Of a stretch of DNA of 7,870 nt, positions 6,007 through 7,870 are shown in pieces. The position numbers and the translations under genes were made by a program. Numbering within the stretch: position 1 is the first letter of the stretch; the number at the start of each line of letters is the position of its first letter. A model generated the notes under the pieces. The model was not told the DNA's origin, did not search any database, and worked only from the letters and a program-made list of their open reading frames with translations. Origin of the DNA: Planctomycetota bacterium (GTDB taxonomy: Bacteria > Planctomycetota > Phycisphaerae > UBA1845 > PWPN01); NCBI GenBank assembly GCA_016209665.1, contig JACQVT010000031.1, positions 1-7,870 on the forward strand, in the 5' to 3' direction.

Positions 6007-7752
6007 TTATCGGAACAGGTTCTGGAACCGCTGCTGCCGCTCCACCCGATGACGGTCCGTCGGGTTCTGCTGCGGGATGAACGAATCCACGTCCGCAAAG
6101 TTGCGGTCGTACACGAAACCGAAGCCGTAGGTCAGCCGGAACGAATTCCGCAGCGTCGCGAGCAACGGGGCGATGGCGTGCGTACCCACCCGGACGACGT
6201 CGTTCGGCTTCAGGTACATGTCGGGGTCCTTGCCCTCGAGAATCCGGGCCAGGTCCCACTGCGTGATCTCCTCGCGGTCGGCGTCCAGCCGACGGCGGAT
6301 CTCGCACCGCGTGGGCCAGGCCAACTGGTCCAGCCCGCCGGCGGCGGCCACCGCCTGAGTCAGCGTGATCTGCTCGCCGGCCAGGGCATACGGCCCGGGC
6401 CGATTCACGTGTCCGTCCATGTAATAGAGTCCCACCGGGCCCGGGTCCACGCGGACCCAGTCCTCGTGCCGGATCACGATATTGTAGTTCGGATCGCCAT
6501 GGCGGAGTTTGTCCGCAGGTATTCGGACGATCCGATGCTGGGCCTCGCTGGCCAAGGCCTCCCAATCGACGGGCGGCTGGGCGGTCGGGGCGGGCGGCGC
6601 CCCCGGTGGCGCCATCGTCGGTTCCGTCCCCGGCCGCGTCTGGGGCGGCGGTACTTCAATGAAGGCGTCGTTCACGAATTTGTACGCCGGCAAGTCGGCC
6701 GGGGTTCCCTTGGGGGCGGGTGTCGTCGCCGCCGGGAGCTTGCTCTCCGGCTCGGCCGTGGCCGCCGGTTCCTGCCCGGGCTGCGTGACCGGCACCGACG
6801 GCGGGGGAGCCACCGCCTCGATAAGGTCGCTCGGAACCTCCTGGGTTGACGGGGCGGCCCCGCCCATGGAGACCGGGCGGTCGCTGATCCTGGGCTTCGC
6901 CGGAGCGGCCGGCGGGGGAGAGGCCGCGGCCTGCAAGTCCGACATCAGCACCGGGCTCACCGGCGGCGGGGGCATCGCGGGACCGGGCTCGCCGGGGGGA
7001 GAACTCGTCTCGGCGGGGGCGGTCGTCACCATGCTGCGATGTTTGGTGGTCCGCTTGCCGGCCATCCCGCGGCGGAAGACCCAAACCGTCTTGACGTTGT
7101 CGTCCATGCCTCCGCCGAGGTTGATGGCCTCAAAGACCCGGAAGTCCGGCCGGGCGATGCGGTACGGCCCGGGATACAACACCGAGCCGGACAAGTTGAA
7201 CATACGCTGCAAAGGATTGACGACGACGACCGTGACCATCGGCTGGTCCTCGGGGCGATACAACTCCGCGGCCTTGGCCTTCTGGATGATATCGCCCTGC
7301 AGTTCGCGGGCGGTTCGCCCCTCGGCCTTCATTAGACCGATCTGGGGCAGGTCGATGTATCCCAACTCGTCCACCGTCGGCGTCACCTCCGTCTCGGTGT
7401 TGAGCTGGACGAAATCGAGCAGGCGTATCTGGAGCGTGTCGCCCGGTCCGATCACGTACTCCTCGACGACGGCCTCCAGATCCTCCGGCTTGGGATCTTC
7501 GGCTCCCACGATGCCCACCGGCGTATCCCGGAAGCTGATCGACCGCTGAATGTCCATGACCACGTTCTGACGGAAGTTCCCGACCGAGCTGGGATTCAAA
7601 AAGTCGTTCCACCAGGCGTTGGACAGGCCGTTCTCACAGCCCGCACAGGCCACGGCGACCGCCACGAACGTCAGAACGCGTACAGGAACTCTCACGTGCA
7701 TCAGGTTGCTCGCTTGCTCGCGGGGACGGCACTGACTTTGGGGATCACGCAT
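6007..7752 (-). CDS. Wza-like outer-membrane polysaccharide export lipoprotein with a Pro-rich insert
   Basis: A 581-residue protein expected to form the outer-membrane channel for exopolysaccharide. The N-terminus carries a hydrophobic stretch ending 'ACAGC', so Cys39 (or Cys36) is the likely lipidated residue. The polysaccharide export domain follows ('EYVIGPGDTLQIRLLDF', about 98-180). SLBB1 begins with 'LSGSVLYPGPYRIARPDFRVFEAINLGGG' in two parts (187-204, 205-215) and is interrupted near residue 228. It resumes at 'HRIVRIPADKL' (406). SLBB2 covers 441-525 ('GHVNRPGPYALAGE', 'LKPNDVVRVG'). A terminal amphipathic segment, 'LRNSFRLTYGFGFVYD' (534-549), corresponds to the Wza outer-membrane helix. 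ATG 7752 has AGGA 7 bases upstream; ATG 7701 (Met18) would give a more usual signal-peptide length but lacks a good Shine-Dalgarno. It is the first gene visible of an operon with exosortase and tyrosine kinase, and upstream genes may lie beyond the right edge. Confidence 0.93.
   Translation of the reverse strand: MRDPQSQCRPREQASNLMHVRVPVRVLTFVAVAVACAGCENGLSNAWWNDFLNPSSVGNFRQNVVMDIQRSISFRDTPVGIVGAEDPKPEDLEAVVEEYVIGPGDTLQIRLLDFVQLNTETEVTPTVDELGYIDLPQIGLMKAEGRTARELQGDIIQKAKAAELYRPEDQPMVTVVVVNPLQRMFNLSGSVLYPGPYRIARPDFRVFEAINLGGGMDDNVKTVWVFRRGMAGKRTTKHRSMVTTAPAETSSPPGEPGPAMPPPPVSPVLMSDLQAAASPPPAAPAKPRISDRPVSMGGAAPSTQEVPSDLIEAVAPPPSVPVTQPGQEPAATAEPESKLPAATTPAPKGTPADLPAYKFVNDAFIEVPPPQTRPGTEPTMAPPGAPPAPTAQPPVDWEALASEAQHRIVRIPADKLRHGDPNYNIVIRHEDWVRVDPGPVGLYYMDGHVNRPGPYALAGEQITLTQAVAAAGGLDQLAWPTRCEIRRRLDADREEITQWDLARILEGKDPDMYLKPNDVVRVGTHAIAPLLATLRNSFRLTYGFGFVYDRNFADVDSFIPQQNPTDRHRVERQQRFQNLFR
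6538..7068 (-). other. Pro/Ala/Ser-rich low-complexity insert within the export lipoprotein
   Basis: This in-frame segment codes for residues about 229-405 of the exporter. It is rich in Pro, Ala, Ser, Thr and Glu, with runs such as 'PGPAMPPPPVSP' and 'SPPPAAPAKP', and has few large hydrophobic residues. It separates the 'TVWVFRR' strand from the 'HRIVRIPADKL' strand, which normally sit close together in one SLBB domain. It is probably disordered and loops out of the fold into the periplasm. Confidence 0.75.
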
Positions 7753-7870
7753 CTCGTTGTCCTGGGCCCCTCCGGCGGGGCTTGTGGCTCGGCGGCCCGG
7801 GGGCCACCAGGCGCGCTGCCCCGGCTCGGCCTACCCGCCCCCGTCTGGTTTCGCCCACCCTGTCCTGGTC
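7753..7870 (-). other. Flank upstream of the export lipoprotein gene
   Basis: This GC-rich stretch holds the AGGA Shine-Dalgarno at 7760-7763 and a small 5-bp hairpin (arms 7766-7770 and 7777-7781) just ahead of it. I see no convincing -10/-35 pair. Two of the three - strand frames are open to the edge, so it may include the tail of a preceding operon gene, but codon content does not identify one. Confidence 0.3.

Noticed and set aside
6538..7068. Frameshift or gene fusion as an explanation for the Pro-rich part of the exporter
   Set aside because: The frame stays open and both flanks fit one SLBB domain, so an in-frame insert explains it better.

Overview
This is a GC-rich bacterial window with densely packed genes. 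The most likely source is a planctomycete or a close relative (Planctomycetes/Phycisphaerae). That is an inference from three things: a Wza-like export lipoprotein ending in a 'YGFGFVYDRNFAD'-type tail, a plain exosortase beside a fused Wzz/tyrosine-kinase protein, and a DUF434-type protein. No rRNA or other taxonomic marker is present.

Left part (1-1219). The window opens with the last 65 codons of an RND-type outer-membrane efflux protein (NodT/OprM/TolC family, + strand). Twelve bases after it, convergent, lies a complete zinc-dependent alcohol dehydrogenase (- strand) with a strong Shine-Dalgarno that fixes its start at 1219.

Middle (1220-2799). A short divergent intergenic region carries a clear extended -10 promoter reading rightward into a YbhB/YbcL (PEBP, 'Raf kinase inhibitor-like') gene. 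That gene has two credible starts, one making a lipoprotein and one making a cytoplasmic protein. A DUF434-family gene follows on the + strand; its C-terminal half looks like a PIN/NYN-type nuclease fold. The + strand block ends in a perfect 12-bp hairpin. A second hairpin overlaps the stop codon of the oncoming - strand operon.

Right part (2800-7752, - strand, read from right to left). Three tightly packed genes form the end of an exopolysaccharide operon: a Wza-like outer-membrane export lipoprotein, an exosortase, and a fused Wzz co-polymerase/BY-type tyrosine autokinase. The exosortase and kinase genes overlap by ATGA. Together they suggest synthesis, length control and export of a cell-surface polysaccharide, coupled to sorting of proteins with a PEP-CTERM-like tail. 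The operon probably continues beyond the right edge, where glycosyltransferases would be expected. Oddities are a Pro/Ala-rich segment of about 175 residues inserted in the first SLBB domain of the exporter, and Arg in place of the usual Walker A Lys in the kinase.

I found no mobile elements, CRISPR arrays, tRNAs or rRNAs, and no stretch over 300 bases without a gene. I see no wholly new system. The most open questions are the DUF434 protein and the kinase's unusual P-loop.
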